Part shown: piece after piece, positions 1 through 14,000 of the stretch
Position numbering within the stretch: position 1 is the stretch's first letter
How the letters are laid out: every line of letters starts with the position of its first letter
Source: Entomortierella parvispora
Taxonomy: Eukaryota > Mortierellomycota > Mortierellomycetes > Mortierellales > Mortierellaceae
Direction of reading: 5' to 3'
DNA: 64,000 bases
NCBI GenBank assembly: GCA_963573315.1
Contig: OY752146.1
Coordinates: forward strand, 1,364,001-1,428,000
Made by a program: the position numbers and the translations under genes
Notes under the pieces: generated by a model
Databases searched by the model: none
What the model saw: only the letters and a program-made list of their open reading frames with translations
What the model was told of the DNA's origin: nothing

Positions 1-2010
1 TTGGGATCGACCCGTGTCATGGATTCAAACACCTTGGAAAAGGAGAGAGGAATCACCATTCTCAGCAAGGTCACCTCAGTCGTTTACAACACCACCGATA
101 ACCAGGCCATGAAGATCAACATTGTCGGTAAGTCGTTACACCATTACAGGAATTTAGAGATCGTTCACTCGCATGCTAGGGCAACGGAATACTAACTTTG
201 ACCTCCTTCTAACAGATACTCCCGGACACGCTGATTTTGGTGGAGAGGTCGAGCGTATCTTGTCCATGGTCGATGGTGTTGCTTTGATTGTTGGTAGGTT
301 TTCATCTGTGTGTCTTGTGGATCTTCTTGTCCAGAGCACCTCGCTCTCACATAAACCGTGGTTGCTAATCTCTTTGGACTTCTCGAAATTATAGATGCCA
401 GTGAAGGACCAATGACCCAGACGAAGTTCGTCTTGAACAAGGCCTTGTCGTTGGGTCTTCGTCCTCTTGTAGTCCTTAACAAGGTTGATCGCCCAACCTC
501 TCGTGTAGATGTTGTTGATGGGTTGTTGCTCGATTTGTTCGGATCCCTTGGAGCCACGGACGAGCAAATGGATTACCCCATCATTTATGCCAGTGCCAAG
601 GAGGGCTGGGCTACCCGTGACATCGACGCTGCGCGGGAGAACATGAGACCTTTGTTGGATCTCATTGTTGAGCATGTCCCTGCGCCAAAGGTTGATCGCT
701 CGGACACTTTCAAAATGTTGGTAACCCAGATCGACAGCAATCCTTACCTTGGAAAGTGCTTCCTGGGCAAGATTACTGGAGGGGTTTTGAAGATCGGAGA
801 CAAGATGCAGGCTCTGAGCCCTGAGGGCAAGCAGACAGAATCAGGACGTGTCACCAAGATTTTTGTGCGCCGTGGATTGGAGATGATTCCTGTCGATGAG
901 GCTGGTGCTGGAGATATTGTCACGGTCTCTGGTATTGCCAATGCTTCCGTCAACTCGACTCTTTGCGACCTTACTGTCACGGAACCTCTTCCAGTAAGTC
1001 AACCATTGTATTCTACGTTTGCTTACTCTCGCCACTGAAAAAACTTGCCACTAACTAATTTACGTTTTGATTTCTGTCTATAGTCCAACCCCATTGATCC
1101 TCCCACCATTGCCATGAAGTTCTCTGTCAACGACTCGCCATATGCAGGAGAGGAGGGCAAGAATTTGACCTCAAACATGATCAAAGACCGCTTGTTGAAG
1201 GAGGCAGAGACCAACGTTGCCCTCCAGGTCATTGAGTCTGAGAACAAGGAAGCCTTTGAGGTCCGTGGACGTGGAGAGTTGCAGCTTGGTGTTTTGATCG
1301 AGACTATGCGTCGCGAAGGTTTTGAGCTCTCGGTCTCCCCCCCTCGTGTAGTCTTCAAGGAGGAGGATGGTCAGCGTTTGGAGCCCATCGAAGAAGTGAC
1401 CATTGACGTCGGATCTCAGTACACTGGAACCATTATTGAGAAGTTGAGCAAGCGCAAGGCTGAGTTGAAGGCTTTTGATGAGAACGGCGACAAGACCCGT
1501 CTGGTCTTTGAGTGCCCTACCCGCGGTTTGCTCGGATATTCCGCAGAGTTCAAGAATGACACCAGTGGAGACGGCACATTGAACCACACTTTCTTGGAGT
1601 ACGCTCCTTTCAAGGGAGGTCTGGAGAGAACCCGCAAGGGATCCTTGGTGGCGATGGGAACCGCTGGATCCGCCACCTCTTATGCTTTGAACTTGATTGA
1701 GCCACGCGGAAAGCTGTTTGTCCGTCCCGGTGACAAAGTCTATGCTGGCATGGTCATCGGCGAATCATCCAGAGCTGGAGATTTGGAGGTCAACCCCACC
1801 CGCGCCAAGCAGGTGACCAACATTCGTACGGTCGCCAAGGATGACAACATTGTGTTGAGACCCCCAGTGGAGATGAGTTTGGAGTCCATGATCTCTTACA
1901 TTGCAGGCGATGAGGTCTTGGAGATCACCCAGTCATCTCTTCGTATCAGAAAGAGAGAGTTGGACGCCAACAAGCGTCGCCAGAACTTGCGTCACAACAG
2001 AACGGAATAA
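1..2010 (+). CDS. typA: BipA/TypA-type translational GTPase (5' partial)
   Basis: Exons <1..127, 216..293, 395..993 and 1084..2010 join in frame (577 codons visible); the first exon or exons lie off the left edge. The visible part opens just before the switch-I style motif 'EKERGITIL', then gives G3 '[15 protein letters not shown]' across intron 1, '[10 protein letters not shown]' across intron 2, and G4 'NKVDRP'. Domain II, the EF-G-like domain ('[16 protein letters not shown]') and the BipA-specific C-terminal domain ('[15 protein letters not shown]', '[19 protein letters not shown]') follow and end in a natural stop. Members of this family bind 70S-type ribosomes and assist large-subunit assembly under stress. 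In a fungus the protein would be expected in mitochondria, but the targeting sequence is not visible. Intron 1 has a clear ACTAAC branch point at 191-196. I am sure of the family; location is inferred. Confidence 0.93.
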
Positions 2011-2442
2011 TTGGTTGTTATTGACGCGAAAAGGGAAAGAGGAGCATACAGCATTAGACATTCCATTTTACATTATACACACACTTGCACTCTTGATAAA
2101 ATTATTGTAGTCTACCATGTAACCCATCACATCAAAGTTAGCCTACGCGCTGTTGCATGTTCTGTGTTGTGTAACCAGTCATTTTGGTGGTGTACGTACA
2201 CAGGTTCGTCCTGGCTCGGCAGTTGTCATTGTGCCCACCAACGAACCTTTTCCCTCTCTTTCGGTTCGGGCGCGCAGGGACTTGGCATGTGCCACGCATG
2301 ACGTGTGATCGACCGGAGTGGATCCTTTCTTCCCCTTCTTTCTTTTACAGCTCAAAATCCATCCTGCACGACATCTCTCTACTCTCTCTTCAGCACTCTC
2401 AACGTCAACTCCATCCAAAATTTTATTACTCTAGGTCCGATC
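2011..2442. other. Intergenic region, typA 3' end / P450 promoter
   Basis: 432 bases without a supported gene. The left part should hold the typA 3' UTR. The right part, about 2320-2440, is rich in CT tracts (TTCTTCCCCTTCTTTC and similar), a common feature of fungal promoters without a clear TATA box. I see nothing else. Confidence 0.4.
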
Positions 2443-4754
2443 ATGGCTGCCGTGTCAAAATTGACTGATTTATCGGGATGGGCCCAAGCTTGGCTGGTTC
2501 AATACATCGGGAGGCTACGAAACAAGTCTGTGGCAGGCACCCTCCGATTGATCTTTACGTTGACGGCGCTCAATCTTATCCAACGTGTAAGTGAGAGGTG
2601 CTGAGGTTACTGGTGATTGTTTGAGTCGATTGGACGTATTGCTCAGTGTGGACGTTGAATACTAATCTGTTTGGCATGCAGGCTATATATACCAGATATT
2701 TCCATCCATTGAGTCATGTTCCTGGGAGCTGGACGAACATTTCTTATTTCTTCACGGCGGTTGGACAGCATACTGGACGCACGTAAGAGAGGAGTTCAGT
2801 GGGTGTACAAGAATTATCGCCTCTAAATCAGCTCACTGACAAAACACTTTTGTTGCCGGGATTAGACATTATCTCATTCCCCTTGGCCATAAGCGCTATG
2901 GAAAGGTCATGCGCGTGGGTAAGCGCTGAGAAGATGTAGTGCCTGATAGAAGAGAGATGGGTTACTGCCATTGTTGCTGATTCTAATGAAAATGTCCTTT
3001 ATTTAGCACCTGGGATCATCTCTGTCGCGGACAAAGACGCAATCCGAGAGATCCTTGTTACCGCTGATTACCCAAAGAGCTATATACACGAGAGACTAGA
3101 GCTGAATGGACAGCACAGTCTGTTCTCGTCTAGGAACAAAGACTTTCACAAAAATAAGGTATAACAGTGAAATCGATTCTGTTTTAACGTCTTGATTTTA
3201 ACAATTAATCTTCGCATCTATGTTTCTTCTGTATGTCGATAGCGTCGACTGGTAGCTCCCGCGTTCGGTCTCTCATTCCTTCGGACGCTAGAGCCCATCA
3301 TGCACGAGTGTATCCATGTTCTCCTCGGCAAGGTGGACCAACTCCTCGACGAGCAAAACCAAAAAGGCCAAACGGGTGGGCAATTGAGCGTGGGCGCGGT
3401 CAATGTCTGCTCGCTCATGACTCGTCTGTCGTTCGATATTATTGGCGAGACGGCATTCGGTCAATCTTTTGGCATGGTCCTTCATGACGATCATCCAGTC
3501 CCCAAGATTATGGCCAAGTCCCTGAAACGAAGTTCTCAACAAGTCTTCAATCCCATCTTGAGATTGTTGGTGCCGGTCGACAATTCGTTTTTCAAATTTG
3601 GAGCCCAGAGGGTCCAAGCACGAAAGGACGCCATGATGAAGCAGCAAGCCCAAAATCCTCTAGGCGACCAAGAGAAGAAACGATCGGATCTTTTACAGTA
3701 TCTGATTGATGCTCAAGAACGTGAACGGGCCAATGGGCAAGGAGAGTCCGGAAACGCGTACGAGGATATGATTGCAGGGAAGCTGACGGACAGGGCCCTA
3801 GAGACCGAGACTGTTTTGTTCCTGTGAGTATCTCGTGTTATGACATCTTGCCTAACGATGAAGGAAGGATTTTTTTTTTTACAATTGTTTCTAAAACCTC
3901 TTTTTTGGTGGCGACCTTGGACGCGGTTTGTAGTATAGCTGGTTCAGAGACGTCTTCCACCGCCATGACCCACACCTTGATGTTTTTAGTCAGAAATCCT
4001 GAAATTCTGGCGCGTTTGTACACAGAACTGACTCAGGCAACTGCCAGCAATCCTAAAGGATCTTTGCCGACATACGACCAGATCCGAGGCTTGACTTACC
4101 TGACTGCGTGCATTAACGAGTCCTTGCGTCTTCGACCTGTTGCCGCCAACGGTATGAGCCTTTCTATCGCAGTTTCGTGCTGATTTTAGTGATAACAGGT
4201 GGTTTGGTGACAATATCGACGGATTTTATCAAATTTCTTAATAATGGCTCCTGCGGCGAGGCTTTTTCTTTTTATCGGTAGGTGTCCCTCGTGAAGTACC
4301 AGAGGATACAGTGATAGCTGGGTACCCTATTCCCGAAGGAACGAGTAAGCCGCCGCTGAAGGAGAATATTTTCTTAGAGTACATTTTTCTGAACAATAAT
4401 TGACCTCAACCCCGCTACTTCCCTCCAGTTGTAATGGCTCATATCCCAAGTTTACACTGGAACCCGGAATATTTCCCTGAGCCCTTAAAGTTCATCCCAT
4501 CCCGTTGGATCCCCGAGGAGTCCCCCTTCCCAAACAACCCCATCCAGGAATTCACATTTTATCCGTTCTCGGCTGGGACTCGAAACTGTGTGGGAAAGAA
4601 CTTTGCCATGATGGAGATGAGGCTCGTGCTGGCAGCGTTGGTTCTAACTTATGAGATGGAAGACGTACCAAAGCAGAGAGATGACTACGTTCAGTTTATC
4701 ACGACAGCCCTCGCGTCTGAAAAGTACATGATTCGGATGAAACGAAGAGCTTGA
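2443..4754 (+). CDS. Cytochrome P450 monooxygenase, intact copy
   Basis: Eight exons (2443..2586, 2682..2782, 2866..2918, 3007..3158, 3243..3823, 3934..4151, 4282..4344, 4429..4754) encode 545 aa, a normal microsomal P450 length. A hydrophobic N-terminal segment should anchor it in the ER facing the cytosol. The oxygen-binding helix I reads AGSETSSTAMT near residue 350, where many P450s have AG.DTT. The ExxR motif is ESLRLRPVA. The haem loop is PFSAGTRNCVG, with the Cys ligand near residue 490, matching F-x-x-G-x-R-x-C-x-G. The substrate is unknown. Mid-region motifs such as HECIHVLLGKVDQ, SFDIIGETAFGQS and EDMIAGKLTDRA are shared with the damaged copy at 37.2-39.0 kb, so the two are paralogues. 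The start is the first ATG that gives the membrane anchor. All splice phases agree. Confidence 0.93.
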
Positions 4755-4905
4755 GTAGATCCAAAAAACTTGAATAACAATAAATCTTAAGGGGCCCGTA
4801 TGAATTGTTTGAGGCCTGTGGCCACAAAAGCATGTGCCATGCAGCTTGTAGTTGTCTTCTTTGACATCCTTCCTTGACCGCGAGCCATTGGCACCCAACC
4901 TTCCG

Positions 4906-7805
4906 ATGACATCCTCTCTCCCCCCTGGGCAGATAACTCGAATGACCATGCCTCCCATGGTTCGAAGGGTAATTATCGCATGTAGACCGGCTGTGCAAGA
5001 CTGCAATGTGAACATGCCTCTAATAGTTTTACTCATTTGTATACAACTCCACAGAGTGAAGCTCCTCAAAAAGACCAGTCAGCAAAGTCTTCGCAGTCAG
5101 TCAGGAATGTCCAGGCGACGTCAGCAGCTGGATCATCCAATCTCAGGGCCCCTTTTATGCCTCGAGTGGTCAACTCTCCAGTCGAACAGGATACAGTTAT
5201 AGAGGCAGGGATGGTCAATCTTGTCAGTAACCAGCCCAGGGTAGAGACACATCCGGGCAACAAAACCGATTGGGGGATCATCGACGCATTGCTGCCGGAT
5301 ATCAGGCGTGGATTTAAACAAAAGGACTTTGAGAAGACCGAGGTATGTCATCCTATTGTTTTTTTTTTTTTGTCCTTTTCTGTCCTTTTTTTTTGCCTAC
5401 AGAACGCGCCTAGGATGTTGATGCTAGTTCTCCGTCTTCGAAACTGATTACTTCTTGTCTTTATTTGTTAGCCACAAGCCGACGATGAATCTGCAAGGCT
5501 GCTGATTGCCCAGACCCTGTTACGAAAAGATAAAATGACACGCGAGGAGCAGCTAGCCACCATGACCTGGATCGATCAATTTTCAATTTCAACTCAGGAA
5601 GCACTTCGTAGAGCTGTCGGCGAGTTCCAGCACCGCGACGACGCTGCTGTGAGGTATTGGGAGGTAAGTTGTACAGACTGGTGTCTTTGAAAGTCATCCA
5701 GAGTTTCGATGGATCAAGTTCAGTTAGAGCTCACCTAACTCACCTATCATCTTTCATTTTCTTACTTTGCTTGGCAGCTATACTGCAAGAATCAAGAGTT
5801 TGAAGACGGGTCAAAGTTCACGGTCGGGAAAACGTTCCGCTACGTAGCGGAATATATCGCCCCCTTGATTCGCTACAACGTCGGACAGGGCCAAAAATCA
5901 TCTGCAGCGGAAGTCTTTTACAGCCCATTGGAAGTCCTGGCTAGACGAACTACAGACTCTCAAACCGACAGTGCGCCACATTCTGATTATCAACATAACT
6001 CCTGGATCTCTCCATCTCTGTCTTCTTCCAATGGCGTAGTCGATAATACAGTGGACTCGAATTCAAAAAGGGGGTCCTTAGGGTCTGGCTCATCAAGTCA
6101 TGCTGGAGAATCGGCCCGCAAGAGGTCAAGTCCTTCAGGTGCACGGGAACCAGCGTCAAGCGACACAACCCTGAATATTTTACCGTTGAGTGACACTTCA
6201 TCTGCCATTCCGACAGAGGTCAGGATGGATGTTGACACCCCGATATCACTCTCGACCGCCAACAAGGCGGTTTTACCAGTTGAAAACTCTGCCCTGTTAA
6301 ATCCAGGAATCGCTGCTCTTATCGGAGCGTCAAAGGCAGGACACACCGTAGTTTGGGAGCAGAAAACCATGCTTCAGGCTGATGAAGAGCCTATTAACAA
6401 TACCAGGAAAGCACAGGGGACCGCAACAAACAATCAAATACCCCCAGCAGCACACCTATTCAACCCTGTGGAAGAACGGCGTCTTGAGGATGTCCTGTGC
6501 CCGACCCAAATGATACCACCAATACCATGGTTCACTGGTCTTCGACCACTTTACGACCCCCCACCACACAGACTGGATCTCTCTTTGAAAACCGTGAGAG
6601 ACGTCCTTTGGGAGTACAGAGTTGGCTTCCTGCTGGGCGCAGGCGTCCCGCGGCCACGACATATTAAGGCTGATCCAGCGAGATGGCCCTCCATTAAGGA
6701 TCTATGCAAAAATTATGAGTATCAATGGGTACACCCAGGCGACGTTTCACTTCTCATGAGTCGACTCGCTATTGTCAAGATGTTTTTGATATACACGGAA
6801 ATCGACGGCATGACGGTCATGGAGGCGATCCAGAAACTGGAGAGTCTGCGTGGCGATGATGGATTGTTACCCTTTGGAAACATGTTGGCAAAGGTCGTTA
6901 AGGACCGGTTCCTTGCAGGCACAGCAGATAATCTTCGGTACAGTGAGTCGTCTTATATACCGGACAAAGAACCATTTAAAGGTTCGGCTGATGATTTCTA
7001 CCAGGGGACATCCCGTCCTGAAGAAGGACCTATTTGGTTTAGTTCATATGGCGCCAAGGGAGACTTCACAGAGCGAGGACCTCTTCGACATCCTACAATG
7101 GTCTACTTTCCTGATCTGGAGATCACGAACGTTGAGAAGATTTGGTTCGAATGGCACCAAAAACTTACGCATCTTCAAGGACGAGATCGGTCGTACTGGG
7201 AACTACCTGGCTCTTCAGAGAGGCACTACTCTGAGTTTTGCCTACGGAAACAGATTGTTCAGACGATTTGCGAAGGTCTGCGGATAGGCTCTGTGGCCAA
7301 GGTGCAATATGCATTTGTGGAGCTGACAGCTAAGCAACAGAGCCCAGTCAACAAACTCGTGGGCTTTGGAGATGTGAGAGATTTCCGGACGGCGGTGTTT
7401 GTGTCCAAGGATGCTGCCGACAGCTACATCCGGGCAAGGCTACGAATTGCAACCGTAGAGGCAACGACCAAGCAAAGAGAGGAAGCACAAGCGGACGCCA
7501 GGTTGACTGGCCCAGAACGGAAAGAAAAGCAAAAGAATCTTCGAGTGAAACGACTGCAATACGTAAAGGGATTGATTCAGGATGATCTCAAGAGGCGAAT
7601 TGCGGCAGCGAAACAAGAACAGGCGGCCATGGAAGTGGAGCAACCACAACGGCAGATGGAAAAGGGCCGGGAGGCGGTTCGGCAGAGGCAGCAAGCCTTG
7701 GAGGCGGAGCGGAGGGCAACGTCGGACCTGAAGCGGAAGGACAAGGGCATGGCCAAAGGCGCGCGGGTCAAGACCGAGACGGTTGATGCACGCGTTGTGG
7801 CATAG
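4906..7805 (+). CDS. Crypton/GCR1-like DNA-binding protein, 856 aa
   Basis: Exons 4906..4968, 5055..5342, 5472..5663 and 5778..7805 join in frame. Residues about 118-220 form a helical block (RYWELYCKNQEFEDG...FTVGKTFRYVAEYI) resembling the N-terminal SAM-like core-binding segment of Crypton tyrosine recombinases. A Ser-rich, low-complexity linker follows. Two stretches then fit the GCR1_C-like DNA-binding pattern of an aromatic helix, basic patch and long helix: about 452-520 (VRDVLWEYRVGFLLGAGVP...RWPSIKDLC) and about 633-690 (VEKIWFEWHQKL). The C terminus, about 745-850, is a Lys/Arg/Glu/Gln-rich coiled coil, probably nuclear. I see no recombinase catalytic R...HxxR...Y set, so this looks like a host regulator built from element modules. 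Splicing is well supported. Function and domain assignment are inference; start choice at 4906 is less certain. Confidence 0.6.
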
Positions 7806-8097
7806 CCAGAAAGGAGAAAAATTAAAAAATAAAATAAAAAACATTGAATAATAATAAATCAACAATTTTGCCACCAACAAAGTCACGGGCGTTTCTTCCC
7901 CTCTGCGTGCAGACTTGCAGTGTTTCTGTCCTCGAGTGTGCCCATTCGCCCATTCGTCCGTTTCGTCCGTTCTTCTTTTCTCAACACAGACCCAGTCCTA
8001 GCTTTCTTCAACATACATCTCGATTCTCCCCAATCAACTCTAAGCACAGGCCGTGGTGGATGACAACATTCACTTTCCCCTCCCCCGCCTTGCTGGA

Positions 8098-11000
8098 ATG
8101 AGCAACATGAGCAACATGAACCCGCCTATCGACCATTCCCTCAGCCATCTTGACTGGGTACCAGAGCCAGGCTCAGCTGCGGATGTATCTGGCCGCGATA
8201 TCCACCTTGATCCCGAACAATCACGCGAGGAGGCCCCAGACGGACCTGAAGTCAAGGGCCCAGAGGGGCGACAGGTTCGGTTTAAAGTGAGGATAGTCGA
8301 TCTCGATCATGCTATGATCAACCCCGGGCCTCTAGACCTCCACTCGTGTCAGTTCCTGCCGCGAGACGTAAAAGTCCTGAAGGTGCCAGTGGTTCGGATC
8401 TACGGAGCAAATGAGAGTGGGCAAAAGACTTGTCTACATGTCCACCAGGTCAGTCTTTGCTTTTCAGTGTCAAGTGAGGTGTGGTGTTTTGTGGCGCAGA
8501 TGGTCAATTGACATGTCCGTTCTATCTCGTTAGGCATATCCTTATTTTTATGTACCCTACGAAGGATCGTTAGAGCCCGTGCATTGTATGTATCCGATAT
8601 CTACTTGAATGAGTTGGCGCTGGTCTTGTTCTATCTCACCTCTAGCTACTCAACCTCTGCAACTTTTTGTATTTTCGTGGTCATAACATAGTGTACGGCT
8701 ACATCCACCAGCTCGGAATGAGTTTGAATCACGCGGCAGCAATCACTTTCAACACCCCGCAGGATCTACGGAGGTCCCAGTACGTGGCTGCGATCACTCC
8801 GATCAAAGGGATACCATTTTATGGCTATCATGTCGGCTATTCTTATTTCCTCAAGATCTATCTGTTCAACCCAGACCACGAAAATCGGATTGTGGAGTTG
8901 ATGAGGAGTGGCGCCATCATGGGAACACACTTTCAACCCTTCGAGGCCCACGTTCCTTTCAAGCTGCAGTTCTGCATCGATTTTAACCTCTACGGCATGG
9001 GCTGGATTGAGCTTGAAGGCGCGCTTCTTCGAAACAATGTTGCAGGTATGAGCGATTGGCAAGTGCGCAGGTGCATATTGCCATGTTGTTGGGGTTTGTT
9101 TTGTTTCCAGTTCTCATAAAAGTCCTATTTTAATATAGAGCCAGCAGAAGGGGATCACACCAAGCGTCTTACAAAAGCTACGGTCGAAGACTCTATGATC
9201 TGGTCTAATGAAATCGATCCTGGACGAGTATCGAATTGCGAGGTCGAAATGGACACCACCGTGGATAGCATTGTAAATAGAGACCGCGCGCCAGAGCGCA
9301 GCATCCATCACGATCTCGCAGAGTGTTTTCAAGTTCCTTCTGGTACCGCGCAGGTTCCCTCAATGGCCGGACTGTGGGAGGTATGTTTAGAATGCTGCTC
9401 TTCTGAACTGTATGCCTTGATCTTACAGCTTGAAAGTTAACTGATAATTGCATGTAATACAGGACGATGCTCGTAGAAGAAAAGCAAATAGGCTACCCTC
9501 GCAAGAGATACCCAGAACACAAGCTAGGGATCCAGAGAGCATACCGTGGCTGAACCACGACATTAACAAGAAGCTAGTAGCTGATATGGTTCAAGGAATA
9601 TTGGCCGAGCAGATAAAATCGCAGGTGCCTACTCCGACCCAAGGCGACTTTGACAACTTTCCTTTGCGCGACGATCCGCTGGCTGCATCCTTCTTGACGG
9701 CATACCAGAGTATCGATTTTCTGTGCCCAAGAATATCTGAGAAGAATTCGGAAAAATCCGTGCCCGACATCGAAGCCGAGACCTCATTTGTTTTCGAGGA
9801 AGGGGATAGCTCTATTATGGTCGACGAGTCCATTATTTCTCAGTCTGTACGTATCCTGTTACTTCAATTCGATAATGAACGGACAATGCGACTCACCGGT
9901 CTTCTTGACCTAGGCCGCCAACTTTCAAGAAGGGGATATTGGAGATAGGCGAGAGTTATTTAAAGGACTTTCAGGACTGGGAGGGATAGAGGAACAGGAT
10001 GAGGACGAGGAATACCCAATGCCAGATATCGATGGATTTTTGGAAGACGACTTTTTGGACGATGATATGGCCCTCTGGAGCGACCACAGCACCCCCGACA
10101 CTGACCTTCAAAGAGATGAGGGGTTCGCAGATGATGAGCTGAATATTCCACAGTTTGATGGCGGAGGAGATGGCGCTTCTGACTCACCAGAGCGGAAACG
10201 GTCGGCCGCTGACGAATGGAAACGGGTCAGCTCAGATCTGAAGAGAAAGCGAACTCGGACCTCAAGTCATACACGGGGCAGGGTACAATCAAATTCAGAG
10301 AGCGTTAGGGGCGCGACACCTCTGAGTCCAGTCCGGCATCCACGGTCAGCATCCACTACAATCGAAGCGAGAGCCTCCAAACACGCTGCACCCCAGCCGT
10401 CAAAGAGAGAGTTCATCCAATGGGTGGAGATCCCACCCATGGCGAAGCGCAAACGAAACATCGTGTTGAGGCCGCCTCTGAAAACCACTGTCTCAGAGGA
10501 CCCTATTATCGACTTGGAAGATGATGATGAGATGTCGACAGTTCCGGTCAGGATGCCAAGCCCTGTCGTTGCTGCTGACCCAAACGATGAAATCGAAGAA
10601 ATTTCCCAGTATTCTGACGATGAACACCCACAGGAGGTTACAAAGACAGCCGGAGGCTCTTCAAAGTCTCCTTCGAGACTTGATTATGGATACCCAGAGC
10701 CGACTTCCCCAGGACGAAAATATTTTTTGTCCAACATGGATGAGATGTGGTCCTCCCCATCTCCGCCTCTTCTTCGACCTGCGTTTCAGTATTCGCCACC
10801 TCGTCCAACCTCCCCGGACCTGATACCTTCTCACGGCCCTTTAGGTGACTGGCCAGGAATAAGACGCTCCAGCATGCGTAGCGAAGCCTCGCTTTCTGAC
10901 AATGGATCCGGTGTTATCTCTGAAAGAAGGCAGAGCGAGGTTGTCGCGCAGAGTGTAGTGTTATTGACACATGCCAACGACTCGCTTGATGCGCCAATCA

Positions 11001-14000
11001 ATGAATATGGTGATCCACCAGCCGATATTTCCAAGATCATTGCTGCAGAAGATTCAATAATGGCTGAATCCAACCCCTATACCCCGGAGCAAAAGGACTC
11101 TAATAATGACTCTATCCTGATCCACATCTCTGATGCCAAAAACTCACTGCGGACCGACTTCATTTCAGGGTTTCATCCTCGTCAGGTGTCCGCTATTGAG
11201 AGCCAACATAGCAGCATGTACAAGTACCACTTCCCGGCCCCAACAACGTCTGAGCTTTTGTCTTCGTTTGATCTCGAGGGCCTCCCCAACTTTGTACATC
11301 AAAAGCCATTTTACTCTGTGGAGAGCGATGTTCCATCCAAAGTCAAGGTCTTTGGAGGAAAGGAGTTCCGGCTGCAATCAAAGGGCATAAAAACGATGGA
11401 CGCGTTCAATAGCGCTTTTGACCGGAAGCGACCCGCCGTGCAGGGACAGGGTTTTCGATTTTGGGAGCCGTCCCTGCCGCCACCCTCACAGGAAGAAATT
11501 GCGACCTGGATTCGAGAGGACAGGGAGCGTGTTCAAGCCTCCCTACGTTCCAAGGCAGAGCATTCAACACAGAAAAAAAAAGAAAGAATCTCGCAAATAG
11601 AGGGACCGACTCAAAAGAACCCGTTTGGATATAAGAATAGCCCCACCAAGGTTGCGGGGTCAATCGCGATCGAAAAGGATTACATCGACATCTTGAGTCT
11701 GGAGCTGCATTGCAGGACCAGGGGAAGCCTCTTGCCTGATCCTAAGCAAGACTCAATTCTCGCCGTGTTTTACTGTTGGCAAACCGAAAATGAGAGCCTG
11801 AACTCCAATGGATGGGTGCCTGGGTAATATACTTGTAACTTGGCATGTTAAAATGACATTTGCACGTTTGGACTTACCACGGGGGAATCTTGGTTCAACC
11901 TGTAGATATCGAGTCGGAGTCATCACACGTGCCGATGCTGGTTTGAACAAAAGCTTAGAGTCTGGGCACGTTGGAGAGGACATGCATATCGCCAACAACG
12001 AAGAGGACATGCTCGAGGCTGTCATTGATATTGTACTTCATCTAGACCCCGACATTTTAGCAGGTTTTGAGGTGCACAATCTCTCATGGGGGTTTATGGT
12101 GGATCGATACCAAACCCTGACTGGCAAAGACATGTCAAAACTCCTCTCGCGCGTAAAGCCGATGCGGCCCCCTGTTTTATCAAAAAGCGCAATGGAGGCT
12201 CGCGGCTCATTCAATAGCAAACACAATTCAGGATTGAAGATCACCGGTCGACATTTGTTCAACGTTTGGAGATTGATTCGTGGCGAGGTGGCTTTGACAA
12301 ACTATTCGTTCTGCAGCATTGTATTCCACGTTCTGCAGCAAAGGTATGCAGAGTAGTTGTCGTTGGCATGGGTGACTGGTGATGATGTGAGAAATGTGTT
12401 CTAATTCTGGTATTGTCCATAGGGTTCCTCATTATTCGCACGAAACTCTGACCAAGTGGTGGGAAGGTGGCCATGCTCTTCATCAAAGCCGCGTGATAAA
12501 GAACTACTTTCATCGCGCTCAGTACAATCTACAACTTATCGAATCTCAGGAACTGGTTTCCAGGACAAGCGAATTCGCACGTGTCTTTGGCGTTGACTTT
12601 TTCAGCGTCATTTCAAGAGGATCCCAATACAAAGTGGAGTCACTCATGGTCAGACTCGCCAAGCCAGAGAACTTTCTGATGGTGTCCCCCAGTCGAGCTC
12701 AGGTCGGCGGACAGCGAGCTTTGGAGGTGATACCCATGGTGATGGAGCCTGAATCTGGTTTTTATGAAGACCCTGTTGTAGTGTTGGACTTTCAGAGTTT
12801 ATACCCAAGCATGGTTATTGCGTATAATTACTGCTATTCGACATGTCTCGGCAAGCTTGGCGGTGGAACCAAATTCGGCGTGACGGATTACAAGATGCAG
12901 GATGGTATCTTGCCTCTGGTTCAAGGCCACCTTCAAGGTAAATTGTGTTTATTTATATTGATTTTTTTTTTTTTCACTCTATCTTTTGAAAATACCAATG
13001 TTAACTTTTTTTCGGTGAACAGTGGCACCTAATCACGTCATGTACGTAAACCAGGACGTTCGTCGGGGCCTTCTAGGAAGAATGCTCACAGAAATCCTAG
13101 ACACGCGTGTGATGGTAAAAAAAGCCATGAAGGAGTATCCTGAGAATAAGTCTCTCTTGAAGTTATTGGAGGCGCGACAGCTTTCTCTGAAGTTTATTGC
13201 CAACGTTACGTATGGATATACTTCGGCTTCATATTCGGGTCGAATGCCAAGTACCGAGATTGCCGATTCGATCGTCTCCTCTGGCCGTGAAACGCTGGAG
13301 AGGGCCATTCGATTCGTAAATGAAAATTCCAAATGGAACGCCCGAGTGGTGTATGGAGACACGGACAGCATGTTTATCCAGCTTAAAGGTCGGACTCGCC
13401 AGGAGGCTTTCGACATTGGATATGATATCTCGGAAACAGTGACAAGGATGAATCCCAGGCCGGTCAAGCTCAAGTTCGAGAAAGTTTACCATCCATGCTT
13501 TCTGGTCACAAAAAAGCGCTATGTGGGTGCATCCTTTGAAACGCCCAACCAGACTGAGCCGATATTTGACGCAAAGGGAATCGAGACTATTCGAAGAGAT
13601 GGTATTCCAGCAGTCCAAAAGATCATGGAGACTTGCATCAAGTACGTTTCCATACAAAACACGACTGCTTAGAATGTATAGATGTGTGTGTTTCAGATTA
13701 CTGATAATTTTCCCCCTCATTGTACTTTGCTAGGACTATGTTTAGGACACAGGATTTGTCCCTTGTAAAGTCATATTTGGTCCGACAGCTTGGAAAGATA
13801 CTCGACGGCCGTGTCCCTGTGCCGGATCTTATGTTTGGAAAAGAAGTGCGCATGGGCGGATACAGGTAATTAAAATCAGCTTCGATCTTTGTACGAGTTC
13901 AATCCAGAGCCAGAATGTCTTGTTGTTGACTCGCTGCTCTTTTCGTTTAAAGTGACAAAGGTGTTCCCCCCCCAGGTGCGGTCGTTTCTGCCCGAAAAAT

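Noticed and set aside
8586-8645. REV3 exon 3 starting at 8646 (acceptor CTCTAG)
   Set aside because: Phase does not fit the preceding donor. The acceptor at 8691 (CATAG) keeps frame and gives the length expected from other REV3 proteins.
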